DNA of 64,000 bases from Desulfolucanica intricata (GTDB lineage: Bacteria; Bacillota; Desulfotomaculia; Desulfotomaculales; Desulfofarciminaceae), in the NCBI RefSeq assembly GCF_001592105.1, contig NZ_BCWE01000003.1:62001-126000 (forward strand), written 5' to 3'. A model generated the notes under the pieces. The model saw nothing but the letters and a program-made list of their open reading frames with translations. It was not told the DNA's origin and searched no databases. Every line of letters starts with the position of its first letter. The first letter of the stretch is position 1. The position numbers were made by a program, and so were the translations under genes. Shown here piece by piece: positions 7,947-16,535 of this stretch.

Positions 7947-8156
7947 ATGAAAACGGGCCGCGGTGCACACGGTAGCGCCATAATTTACAGCATCGTTCAG
8001 ACTGCTCTGGCCAATAACCTAAAGGTTTATGAATATCTGGTATATTTATTGAAACAAATGCCGAATACAGATTTCAACCAATATCCGGAACTGATTGAAA
8101 AGTTTGTTCCTTGGTCGAAGGAACTTCCGGCTGAATGCTACAAAACTAAAAAATAG
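7947..8156 (+). pseudogene. IS66-family transposase, C-terminal fragment (right copy)
   Basis: 69 codons reading rightward. GSAIIYSIVQTALANNLKVY and YLVYLLKQMPNTDF correspond to the same C-terminal IS66 block as the left fragment, and KFVPWSKELPAEC matches its last part. The two copies clearly differ in sequence, so they come from different IS66 lineages rather than one duplication. The catalytic domain is absent. The fragment is followed by a terminator and then by the second putative IS66 end. Confidence 0.8.
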
Positions 8157-8165
8157 AAAATTCAT

Positions 8166-8193
8166 GCCCAACCCTGGGGTTGGGCTTTTCTTT
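8166..8193 (+). terminator. Terminator after the right IS66 fragment
   Basis: GCCCAACC and GGTTGGGC form an eight-base stem with a CTGG loop, followed by TTTTCTTT. Confidence 0.75.
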
Positions 8194-8219
8194 GCTTAAG
8201 TGCTTAAAATTTGACAATT

Positions 8220-8256
8220 ACAACAAAACCCCCACACCACATAGGGTATGAGGGTT
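8220..8256 (-). terminator. Terminator of the S-layer gene
   Basis: On the minus strand AACCCTCATACC pairs along its whole length, with two G-T pairs, with GGTGTGGGGGTT, followed by TTGTTGT. It lies about 60 bases after the S-layer gene stop. Confidence 0.75.
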
Positions 8257-8314
8257 CTGTCTCATTTTAACTCGCTAAGCTTGTTAGCTTATTGAGTAAT
8301 GTCTCGAACCTTTA

Positions 8315-11300
8315 TTAATTATCTGTATTATCAATTGTAGCTGATAAACCGGTAATAAATTTTACTGTAAATACAGCTTTAGTTGGTACACCTTCTTTTT
8401 CATCCGCAGCCCATTTTACAGTCCAGAATCCGTCGCCTTCATAGTCAAATTCTGGATTAAAAGGCATGGAGATTAAAGCAGCGTCTAAATCTAATTCTGT
8501 GTTGTCTAAGTTTAATTCGCCAGTTAATAATAAGTTACCATCTGCATCAAACCATTTTACTTCAAATGATTCTACATCTTCAAACACTGCACCACCAGTT
8601 AACTTTGCACCAGCTGAGCCAGCCCCATTATTAAAGCCAAAGTCTTGTGCCTCTATACCCCAAGTTAGTTCTGCTGGTTCTGCATCAACAATTAATTCAT
8701 TGTCCTCTGTAATTTTTACAACTAATTCGTCGCCATAATCGTAAGTTGCTAACCAAGCCTTCATGAAAGCTTTACTTACCTTTACGTCGTTGAAGTATAC
8801 ATCGTCAAAGCTATCGATTGTTTTGTATGATGTATCAGTGTTAACATCTTCTAATGTTAATCTACCAAATGCTGAAGTGTAACTCTTTGCAATATAAGTT
8901 ACAGTATCTCCACCTATATCTCCACCGCCACCGCCAGGAGGTGTGGTACCATTCCATTTATAATCTTCACTGATAATTACAACGAAATCTGCAGCATTAC
9001 CATCATCATCGGTGTCAACGGCAAAAATGAGATCCCCATCGCTAACACCAGTAACAATATCCATATCATCCACATCGCTTAAGTCAAAGTAGACGGTATT
9101 ACTGTTAACTACTATATTAGTTGGGTCTGCATCCTTAGATTCTTTTACTACTATAGAGCTAGTTGAGCTTTTCTGAACAACACCGCCAGAAATCTTCTCA
9201 ATACTCCAGGAGTCCAGTGTATCTCTATCTTTTTCAGAGGTAAATACCCCATCTTTTTCATCCGTTGTTGCAAAGGCTAAGATTTGAGCTTCATCAATTT
9301 CACCATCGGAATCAAGTTCATAGCGAATGAAGGCACCCTTTGCGATTTCAACATCATCACCAATTTGTGATTCAAAGTCGCTCTTATTATCATATACTAA
9401 TGTACGTTCTTCGCCATCGAGTCCTACAAGTCTAATTGCATCATCACGGCCAACGGACTTAAAGCCTGTTACAAAACCGTATTCACCTTTGCTAGTTAGA
9501 TTCTCAGAATCGAGAATAAATAAGAATTCAATATCACGACCATTAGATTTAATCTGTACTGCTGCTTTGTCAATATCTTCTTTATCTTTAATATCATCCC
9601 ATGCAACTACATCTACATCATCAAGCTCGCCATCATTAAAACCATTGTTAGCTGCATCAGTAACATCGAAAATTACTGTATTACGAGTTACTTTATAGGT
9701 ACCAAAACCATCAAAATAAATGTTATCATCATACTCATCAAATTCTATCTTATCTTCTCCAGCTATAACTTTGTAATCTTTCTTATTACTCGCATCATCA
9801 AGGATATCAATTGATTTCAGATTACCGTTCTTATCCAAGCTGTATTCAACCGCTATAAAGTTATGGGCAGATCTATCTACAAAATCATCATCATTATACT
9901 TTACGCCGGGTAAAATGTCCTCTGATTGCGGATTAACATTCTTATTGATAGTTAAATTATTTAAGATATATTGGTCATCGCGCTCTTCGCCATTAATATC
10001 AATGTCATCAGCTTCGAAACGATATTCAACTTCTTTACCTTGCTCGTTAACTAAAGTTAATTCCCATTCTTCATCCTGTACTAACCACCTAACGTTCTTG
10101 GTTACTACTGCGACTTGACCAGCAGTGCTATCGAGTTCACCGGTAACGATATGAGCTATATTTCCGGCAGCATCCAGGTACAGGGTAACATCTTCGCCTT
10201 CCATTTCATCCAGATCATCTGTTTCTACTTCGTCAATATCTTCGTTTCCATTTTCGCTGAATGTAGCTTTATTAGCTACGTCATATGTTACACCGTCAAC
10301 AACTAAATCATAACTAGACACTACGTCACTTTTTGTATACTTAACATCATCCACAGTTCCTTCAACTTTGGTACTGGTTGCTATTACATAATAATCATCG
10401 CCATCTTCAAGCCAGTTGATTACATCGCCTTCTTCAATATCTTCTAAGCTGGCAACCATTCCGTCACGTACAACCAGATAATCATCGCCATCCATTTTCA
10501 AGGAACTTGTTGAACCACTGTTATCCATAAAGCTAATAGTTTCTTTACTTAGATTTACCTCTTCGGCAATACCGCGATTTCCATCAGCATAAATGTCAGT
10601 AACAACCATGGCAACTACATCATTCTTATTATTAAGAACTAGTTTAACCAGTGCATCATCACCGATATTGTTATCTTTAACCCATTTGCTAAAACCAGTT
10701 TCCTTATTCAAGTTGTAGTAGATAACAGCATCATCGTCTATATCATAGTCATCGCCATTGTTCAATTTAATGTTGGTTTTGTTGTCCTGGAACTTATCGA
10801 ATGTGTCAATAACAACGCTTTGATTAGAACTTGTAGCAATGTAGTAAACAATATCATCATCTTCATCAATCCATGCTTCAACTTCCTCTCCCAAGAAGTC
10901 ATTGGGGTTGAAATATTCTACTACATCATAAGTTCCACCGTGAGCTTTTCCGTCAGGACCGTCAAATGTAATTTCGTCCGGCTCAAGACCACTAATATCT
11001 GTCCGGGCTACACCGGTAACTGTCAGGTATTCATCTTTATCATCATACACATCTATATCCCAGTATTCAGTAAGAATACTTTCTTCCTTATTGCCATTGG
11101 AGCCATCCATTACTTCATATCTTACTTCAGTACCCCAACCAACCTGCTTCATAATATTAGCATCTAAGGAGTTGGCTGCCATCATCATAACATCGCCACG
11201 AAGGGCAGCGTCATTAGCACTAACTCTTACGCCATTGGTAATTCCTATTGAGGCTGCTCTGCTGATATAGCTGGCCGGCCAGTTGTTTTCGTCAACTGCA

Positions 11301-11728
11301 GGACTATAACCCAGCATACGAACTAACATGGTAGCAGCTTCGGCATAAGTTACAGGTGCATCGGGCTTGAAGGTTCCATCGGGATAACCCTTAAGGATGC
11401 CTTGACCAACTGCTACGTTGATGTAGCCACCGGCCCAGTGACTGTCAGCACTTACATCAGTAAATTTGGTGTCCGCAGCTGTAAAGTTGTCACCAAGATT
11501 TAATTCACGAACTACGATAGCGGCAAATTCTGCACGGGTGATAGTTTTTTCCGGCTGGATGCTGCCGTCTTCATAACCGGTTGCGATTCCGAGAGCTGCA
11601 AGCTTATTAATAGGTTCTTCATACTTAGTACCTTTTACGTCATCGCCTACTCCGGCACTGGCTGCTGTTGCGCCAACAAATAGAGTTGCCGCACCGGCTA
11701 AAGCAACTAAACCTTTTTTCATTGCCAT
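8315..11728 (-). CDS. S-layer protein with three N-terminal SLH domains
   Basis: 1137 residues. A Sec signal peptide ends near residue 25 (ATAASA). Three SLH domains follow (about 27-75, 88-140 and 145-192), the first with TRAEFAAIVVREL and the second with GYPDGTFKPDAPVTYAEA. These bind pyruvylated secondary cell-wall polymer. The rest is very rich in Asp, Glu, Asn and Tyr, with repeated beta-strand units of the type DDDYYVIATS. A Gly-rich linker (TPPGGGGGDIGGD) precedes a distinct C-terminal domain of about 200 residues. Size, acidity and a strong AAAGGAGG site fit the main S-layer protein. It lies directly downstream of mbl but has its own promoter and terminator. Confidence 0.85.
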   Translation of the reverse strand: MAMKKGLVALAGAATLFVGATAASAGVGDDVKGTKYEEPINKLAALGIATGYEDGSIQPEKTITRAEFAAIVVRELNLGDNFTAADTKFTDVSADSHWAGGYINVAVGQGILKGYPDGTFKPDAPVTYAEAATMLVRMLGYSPAVDENNWPASYISRAASIGITNGVRVSANDAALRGDVMMMAANSLDANIMKQVGWGTEVRYEVMDGSNGNKEESILTEYWDIDVYDDKDEYLTVTGVARTDISGLEPDEITFDGPDGKAHGGTYDVVEYFNPNDFLGEEVEAWIDEDDDIVYYIATSSNQSVVIDTFDKFQDNKTNIKLNNGDDYDIDDDAVIYYNLNKETGFSKWVKDNNIGDDALVKLVLNNKNDVVAMVVTDIYADGNRGIAEEVNLSKETISFMDNSGSTSSLKMDGDDYLVVRDGMVASLEDIEEGDVINWLEDGDDYYVIATSTKVEGTVDDVKYTKSDVVSSYDLVVDGVTYDVANKATFSENGNEDIDEVETDDLDEMEGEDVTLYLDAAGNIAHIVTGELDSTAGQVAVVTKNVRWLVQDEEWELTLVNEQGKEVEYRFEADDIDINGEERDDQYILNNLTINKNVNPQSEDILPGVKYNDDDFVDRSAHNFIAVEYSLDKNGNLKSIDILDDASNKKDYKVIAGEDKIEFDEYDDNIYFDGFGTYKVTRNTVIFDVTDAANNGFNDGELDDVDVVAWDDIKDKEDIDKAAVQIKSNGRDIEFLFILDSENLTSKGEYGFVTGFKSVGRDDAIRLVGLDGEERTLVYDNKSDFESQIGDDVEIAKGAFIRYELDSDGEIDEAQILAFATTDEKDGVFTSEKDRDTLDSWSIEKISGGVVQKSSTSSIVVKESKDADPTNIVVNSNTVYFDLSDVDDMDIVTGVSDGDLIFAVDTDDDGNAADFVVIISEDYKWNGTTPPGGGGGDIGGDTVTYIAKSYTSAFGRLTLEDVNTDTSYKTIDSFDDVYFNDVKVSKAFMKAWLATYDYGDELVVKITEDNELIVDAEPAELTWGIEAQDFGFNNGAGSAGAKLTGGAVFEDVESFEVKWFDADGNLLLTGELNLDNTELDLDAALISMPFNPEFDYEGDGFWTVKWAADEKEGVPTKAVFTVKFITGLSATIDNTDN

Positions 11729-11907
11729 ATCTTCCTAAATCCTCCTTTAGTGTTTGTTTACCAATTGATAAATTTTGAGAAACCAAGATGTGCCTTCTAC
11801 CCGGCCATCCCCCCTCCCAAAAATTTAGATCTTTGGATAACCAATTCATTAATTATTTAGTTTTCCGGTTATTTAACCTGCCAGTAGATTGTTTCACAAA
11901 AAACACT

Positions 11908-11936
11908 ATATAAATCTTATGCGGCAAGTTGTCCAA
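11908..11936 (-). promoter_or_regulatory. Candidate promoter of the S-layer gene
   Basis: Read on the minus strand, TTGGAC (11931-11936) is followed after 17 bases by TTATAT (11908-11913). The transcript would carry a leader of about 170 bases before the start at 11728, a length often seen for stable S-layer mRNAs. The rest of 11729-12018 shows no gene. Confidence 0.5.
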
Positions 11937-12018
11937 ATATGACCTATGCTTTCAACTACTTCCTCTATTCCCTTACACATACTGTTAGTCGCATGTGGGT
12001 GCGAAAAAGTTCCGCCTC

Positions 12019-13050
12019 TTAACTAATTTTTTTAAAGATTTTTTTTACCTTTTGATTGGGCATGCGGTTGAGCATTCCCAGGGCCCGGCCCGTACCGATG
12101 GCTACGCAGTTTAAGGGATCTTCGGCAATAAAGGACGGCAGGCCGGTTTCTTTGGAAATTAATGTATCCATGCCGTGCAGCAGTGCCCCGCCGCCGGTTA
12201 TCACTATGCCTTTATTAACTATATCGGATCCCAGTTCCGGGGGGGTTTCCTCCAGTACTTCCCTGACCGCACTTATTACGGCCTCCAGGGGGTCCTTAAT
12301 AGCTTCATAGATTTGGTCAGTTGAAACAGTCAGGGACCGGGGCAGGCCCGATATTAAATCGCGTCCTCTGATTTCGATACTTCTGTTTGTACCTTCCTGC
12401 GGAACTGCTGAAGCCACTTCTACTTTTATTTCTTCACCGGTACGCTCACCGATCATTAGGTTGAATTCCTTCTTGATATATCTAACGATGGCATCGTCAA
12501 ATTTGTCACCGCCGACCCGGATGGAACGGCTGCAGACCATGCCGCCCAGGGAGAGTACTGCAACATCGGTGGTGCCGCCGCCGATATCCACTATCATGGA
12601 GCCGCTGGGCTCTGATATGTCTATGCCGGCACCCAGCGCTGCCGCTACCGGCTCCTCCATTAAGTAGGCTTGTCTCGCCCCGCCTTCCAGGGTGGCCTGG
12701 CGGACGGCCCGCTCTTCCACGCCGGTTACACCCGAGGGGATACATACCATCACCCGGGGTTTAAAAAGTAGCCGTTTTCCACCGGCTTTTTGTATAAAAT
12801 AACGGAGCATCTTCTCTGTCACATCATAATCAGCTATTACGCCTTCCTTTAGCGGCCGGATGGCAACTATATTTCCGGGGGTGCGGCCCAGCATACGCCT
12901 GGCCTCGGAACCTACCGCTATTACTTTACCGCTTTGCTTGTCAATAGCCACTACAGAGGGTTCCTGCAAAACAATACCTCTACCTTTTACATATACAATT
13001 ACATTAGCCGTACCCAGGTCTATTCCCATATCAGACCCGAAACCACGCAT
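12019..13050 (-). CDS. mbl: MreB-family actin-like protein Mbl
   Basis: 343 residues, full length for the family. MGIDLGTANVIVYVKGRGIV is the phosphate-1 motif, MIVDIGGGTTDVAVLSLGG the phosphate-2 motif and GIVITGGGALLHGMD the adenosine motif of the actin fold. MreB/Mbl proteins form membrane-bound filaments that guide side-wall peptidoglycan synthesis. The position just after spoIIID, as in Bacillus subtilis, favours Mbl over MreB. The ATG used here gives the usual MRGFGSDMGIDLG start. Confidence 0.9.
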   Translation of the reverse strand: MRGFGSDMGIDLGTANVIVYVKGRGIVLQEPSVVAIDKQSGKVIAVGSEARRMLGRTPGNIVAIRPLKEGVIADYDVTEKMLRYFIQKAGGKRLLFKPRVMVCIPSGVTGVEERAVRQATLEGGARQAYLMEEPVAAALGAGIDISEPSGSMIVDIGGGTTDVAVLSLGGMVCSRSIRVGGDKFDDAIVRYIKKEFNLMIGERTGEEIKVEVASAVPQEGTNRSIEIRGRDLISGLPRSLTVSTDQIYEAIKDPLEAVISAVREVLEETPPELGSDIVNKGIVITGGGALLHGMDTLISKETGLPSFIAEDPLNCVAIGTGRALGMLNRMPNQKVKKIFKKIS

Positions 13051-13167
13051 AATACTTGTCCCCTTTCAACGAATAAACAATTCCCGGGTCAAAAAAACAC
13101 CTTGGCCCGGGCAAGTCCCCTACTTATTCTACTTTTTTTGCCAAAATCCTCTAATTAAATGGAATTT

Positions 13168-13419
13168 TTATGCCAAATCCTTGTATTTTCTGCGTGTGGC
13201 TTCTCCACCCCTCAGATGGCGTTCGGCTTTATTATAGTCAAGAATCATTTTTACTTGCCTGGCCAGCTCTTTATTGAGCGAGGGCAGCCTTTCAGTCATA
13301 TCTTTATGAACTGTGCTCTTGCTCACATTAAAAACGTTTGCAGCTTGCCGCACGGTGGCCTGGGTTTCCAGGATGTAGGCACAAATATCCAATACCCTTT
13401 TTTGTATATACTCTTGCAT
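13168..13419 (-). CDS. spoIIID: Sporulation transcriptional regulator SpoIIID
   Basis: 83 residues from the ATG at 13419, which has GGGGAGGTAA upstream; an in-frame start at 13536 would add an unrelated leader. The protein has the SpoIIID helix-turn-helix (TVRQAANVFNVSKSTVHKDM) followed by RLPSLNKELARQVKMILDYN and the conserved RHLRGGEATRRKY. SpoIIID is a small DNA-binding protein that tunes the sigma-E regulon in the mother cell. It lies between mbl and an SLH protein gene; the usual upstream neighbour, spoIIQ, is displaced by that gene. Confidence 0.95.
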   Translation of the reverse strand: MQEYIQKRVLDICAYILETQATVRQAANVFNVSKSTVHKDMTERLPSLNKELARQVKMILDYNKAERHLRGGEATRRKYKDLA

Positions 13420-13492
13420 TGCCTTACCTCCCCCGGCGCTAAAAGAGACTAATACATATATATGCTTGGGGAGGTAAGAAATGCTTAAATAT

Positions 13493-13526
13493 ACGAAAAA
13501 CAAGCAGGTATTTCTTACCTGCTTGT
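13493..13526 (-). terminator. Terminator of the second SLH gene
   Basis: ACAAGCAGGTA (13500-13510) and TACCTGCTTGT (13516-13526) form an 11-base stem with a five-base loop. On the minus strand it is followed by TTTTCG. It lies 18 bases after the SLH gene stop. Confidence 0.7.
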
Positions 13527-13543
13527 TCTTTCTCACTTTTTGG

Positions 13544-15544
13544 TTAAATTATCTCCAGCCTGCGAATTTCACCGTCCCGCAGCTGCAACCAAACATCCTG
13601 GCCTTTTTTGAGGTCATCAATGTCAATATCATCACCGTCTTCGTCCTCCAGGGTGGCTCTATTGTCAAAATCAAAGGTAAATTGGGAGCCGGATTTCTGT
13701 TCAATCTTAAGGGCATCATCGTATACCCTTATGATTTCGCCCTCAACTTCTATATCTTCATCGTCTGTTACTTCTATTTTTACTACCAAATCATCGTCAA
13801 GCTCAATTTCAACCTCTGACCCGATAATAAGGTCATCCAGGTCCAGTTCATCACCGTCTTTAACAATTTCCACATCCTCATCCAGCTCGTAGTCTGTTTC
13901 ATCGCCATCTATATCCAGGGTTATTTCATAGTCGTCCAAATCAAGGTAAGTAATTACGCCGGCTTCACTGCCGCTCCGCCAATCCAGAATTTTTATGCCG
14001 GTTACCAGGCCGTCTTCATCAAGACTTAACTCGACCATATCGCCTTCTTCCAGATCATCAAAGTCCCGGGAGCGAGATCCTTCTCTTACGTTTACATCGT
14101 CTTCGACCTCATAATCCGCCGGTTTACCGTCGAGTTTTTCAATGGTGATACCATAGTCACCTCTGTCATCAATATCCGTTACTTCACCTGTAATAATGCG
14201 GTCATCCGAGGTAATTTCTATTTTAATTACGTCTTCATCGCTGTCCAAATATAGTTTTACTTCATTACCCTCAGCAATTTCATCAAAATCCAGAGTTTTA
14301 GAGCCGTCTTTAACTACTACATTACCTCTAACATCATACTTTATATCTTTTTCATCTTCATCTTCAAAAATAGTGATTTCATAATCTCCTGAGGTTTTAA
14401 TTGTGATCACTCTACCGGTAACAGTAGTGCTTTCTTTATCTACGGTTATAAACACTACCTTATTATTTTCCAACTTCAGCTCAACTTCATCACCATAATC
14501 AAGATCATTCATTGACAGCTCTACATTGTCTGAGTTTATTACTTTTATATTTGGTCCAATTTCATAGACCTTTATGGTATCATCGTCTTCTATAACAGTG
14601 ATACTGTTGTTCCTGCAGGCAATTACCTCTCCGTCAACTTTGCGGGTTGTATTGCCGGGAACGTTACCGGTGCCCGGGTTTTCATTCGGAAGCTTATCTG
14701 CGGCAAGATGGGCCAAATATTTTACCCGCAGGCTGTTATTTAAAACTACCTTTACTGTATCTTCTTCTAAGAAATCATCAAGACTTGCCTTTTTACTGTC
14801 CTTATAGATAAGGCAGTCCTCCGCCAGCAAATAGGGCTGGGTTGCGTTTGCGGATTTTTGCAGTGCAATCAGTTGATTAGTTTTATCAATACCGGCGATT
14901 TTGTTAATAAAATACCTGCTGGGATAGGGATTAATTAATCCTTTATTAAAAACCCGGCTAATAATGGTTACCATTTCCGCCCTGGTAACAGTACGGGTTG
15001 GCTCAAACTTGTTGCCCGGCATACCGACTATGATACCGTTTTTAACTGCGGCGGCAATACTTTCCTTATAGATACCGGGTATTTGGGTATTATCTGCAAA
15101 GGTTAGTTGATAGCCGTCCGATTTTAACTGCAGGGCATTTACAATCATTACTGCCGCTTCGGCCCGGGTGGTAGGATCACCGGTCACCAGGTAGTTCATA
15201 TTTGCTTTGCTGATAATGCCTCTGTCTGCGGACAAGGCCAGATATTCCTTGCCCCAGGTCATGCCGGCCGGGAAATTATAGCTGCCGGCTGTCAGGTCAA
15301 GCTCTTTGGCCTGCTGCTCTAAGCCCATACTTTTTATAATCATGACCAGGGCTTCCAAGTGGCTGACTGAATTATCGGGCTTAAAAGTTTTATCCGGATA
15401 GCCGTTAATAATTCCTACAGCTGCACACTCATCAATCTCCTGAAGGGCCCAGTGGCCTTTAGTGTCGCTGAACCCTGAGGCAAAGGCCTGCGAGGACAGC
15501 AGCAGGAAAAGACACATCGTAGCCCAAAAAACGATTTTTCGCAT
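13544..15544 (-). CDS. Secreted SLH-domain protein with five acidic beta repeats
   Basis: 666 residues from the ATG at 15544 (AAAGGAGG seven bases upstream); the longer in-frame start lacks a site. The signal peptide is about 1-22. Three SLH domains follow (first GFSDTKGHWALQEIDECAAV, then one with YPDKTFKPDNSVSHLEAL, then one with TRTVTRAEMVTIISRVF). After a linker come five units of 65-75 residues built as G(E/R)V-short strand-acidic stretch-DFDDLEEGDMVELSLD. The strongly acidic repeats suggest Ca2+ binding or a cell-wall-anchored spacer; this is inference. It sits between spoIIID and spoIIQ, a place normally empty, so it may be expressed with sporulation genes. Confidence 0.8.
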   Translation of the reverse strand: MRKIVFWATMCLFLLLSSQAFASGFSDTKGHWALQEIDECAAVGIINGYPDKTFKPDNSVSHLEALVMIIKSMGLEQQAKELDLTAGSYNFPAGMTWGKEYLALSADRGIISKANMNYLVTGDPTTRAEAAVMIVNALQLKSDGYQLTFADNTQIPGIYKESIAAAVKNGIIVGMPGNKFEPTRTVTRAEMVTIISRVFNKGLINPYPSRYFINKIAGIDKTNQLIALQKSANATQPYLLAEDCLIYKDSKKASLDDFLEEDTVKVVLNNSLRVKYLAHLAADKLPNENPGTGNVPGNTTRKVDGEVIACRNNSITVIEDDDTIKVYEIGPNIKVINSDNVELSMNDLDYGDEVELKLENNKVVFITVDKESTTVTGRVITIKTSGDYEITIFEDEDEKDIKYDVRGNVVVKDGSKTLDFDEIAEGNEVKLYLDSDEDVIKIEITSDDRIITGEVTDIDDRGDYGITIEKLDGKPADYEVEDDVNVREGSRSRDFDDLEEGDMVELSLDEDGLVTGIKILDWRSGSEAGVITYLDLDDYEITLDIDGDETDYELDEDVEIVKDGDELDLDDLIIGSEVEIELDDDLVVKIEVTDDEDIEVEGEIIRVYDDALKIEQKSGSQFTFDFDNRATLEDEDGDDIDIDDLKKGQDVWLQLRDGEIRRLEII

Positions 15545-15672
15545 CACATCGCCTCCTTTTATCTTCCATATAAAGCATAACAAAATACAAAACTGATTTA
15601 CAGACAATAAATGGTAATCGGGCTTGAATTTTTACCTTAAAATAAATAAGACCCGTCAAAGCGGGTCCTTAC

Positions 15673-16404
15673 TTAGTTAAAATCAAAATATGGAGTCGGG
15701 TTAACCGGCTCACCGTTATGAATCAGGGCAAAATGGACATGGTTTTCTTTAACATCCCCGGTAAACTTGCCAACCGTACCGATTACAGCACCAACCGCCA
15801 CCGTCTGGCCCTTACTTACCTGCACTTGATCCAGGTTTGTATATTTCGTCTGCCAGCCGCTGCCGTGGTCAACCGTTACTGTTTTACCCTGGTAGGAGTT
15901 CTCGGTGATTTCCGCTACCGTTCCTCCCAGGGCAGCTAATACAGCAGTACCGGGCTCAGCCGCAAAGTCTAAACCGCCGTGAAAGCGATAGTCCCGGTAA
16001 ACTTCTGAGTAGGTGTTGCCGTAACCGTTAATAACAATACCGCTGACGGGCCTTGCCAGCTCATTGACAATAAATTCTTCTGGAGGTGCTTGTTTTACCT
16101 GTTCCGTTTTTTCGGCCGCCGGCTTTTCCTTCGGCTTTTCAGCTTTAGCCGGGGCCGGGGCCGGTTCCTCAAAGCTTACCTCCTGCACCCGCCGCTCCTG
16201 GCTTACCGTTTGAGTCTGCCGGATCAGGCGGTCGCTGATCCATTCGCCAACCTGGGCCCGCACCGCAGGCACCATTACTACGGCCAGTGTTAATGCCGCT
16301 ATACTTGCGTAAATAATCCAGCCGCCCAAAAGCCAGCGTTTTAACCATTTTCGATGTTTAACTGTACCGTCTTCTTTTAGTTCCTTATGTTTAAAAGGCC
16401 ACAT
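15673..16404 (-). CDS. spoIIQ: Stage II sporulation protein SpoIIQ, LytM/M23-type
   Basis: 243 residues from the ATG at 16404 (AAAGAGGTGG upstream); the nearby GTG lies inside the ribosome-binding site. A cytoplasmic basic tail precedes one membrane segment (about 26-47) and a Pro/Ala/Lys-rich linker. The LytM domain has HGGLD (H142, D146) and HVH (222-224). These zinc ligands are complete, as in clostridial SpoIIQ and unlike the Bacillus subtilis protein, which lost one. SpoIIQ sits in the forespore membrane and pairs with SpoIIIAH across the engulfment septum; here it may also cleave peptidoglycan. spoIID is the next gene upstream. Confidence 0.9.
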   Translation of the reverse strand: MWPFKHKELKEDGTVKHRKWLKRWLLGGWIIYASIAALTLAVVMVPAVRAQVGEWISDRLIRQTQTVSQERRVQEVSFEEPAPAPAKAEKPKEKPAAEKTEQVKQAPPEEFIVNELARPVSGIVINGYGNTYSEVYRDYRFHGGLDFAAEPGTAVLAALGGTVAEITENSYQGKTVTVDHGSGWQTKYTNLDQVQVSKGQTVAVGAVIGTVGKFTGDVKENHVHFALIHNGEPVNPTPYFDFN

Positions 16405-16535
16405 TATTACCACCTCTTTTAGATATATTGTGACCTTTTTGGAACTTTTTTATACCCGCCGCGGGGTGTACTGTTAAAAATGGTAAAAAAGTTTCATTAA
16501 ATAAATTTACCCCGGGTGGTTCCCAGGGTGTTGTT

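Larger units (their letters stand above)
7541..8221. mobile_element. Double-ended relic built from two IS66-family right ends
   Basis: The segment opens with GTAAGCGTCAAACTGCGCAC at 7541-7560 and closes with the inverse of GTAATTGTCAAATTTTAAGC (read from 8221 leftward). Both begin GTAA and share GTCAAA, as IS66-family ends do. Inside are two transposase C-terminal fragments, each reading outward toward its own end, and a palindrome between them. No eight-base target duplication is evident next to the ends. It looks like the joined remains of two different IS66 elements whose left parts are gone. Confidence 0.6.

Noticed and set aside
1-8300. tRNA attachment site or integrase for the prophage
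   Set aside because: No tRNA gene, integrase or direct-repeat att site is visible in this part of the window.
8466-11167. Long plus-strand frames opposite the S-layer gene
   Set aside because: Ser/Thr-rich shadow translations caused by the Asp/Glu-rich codon pattern of the minus-strand gene.
11729-12018. Riboswitch in the S-layer leader
   Set aside because: No known aptamer core (c-di-GMP or others) could be recognised; only a promoter is supported.
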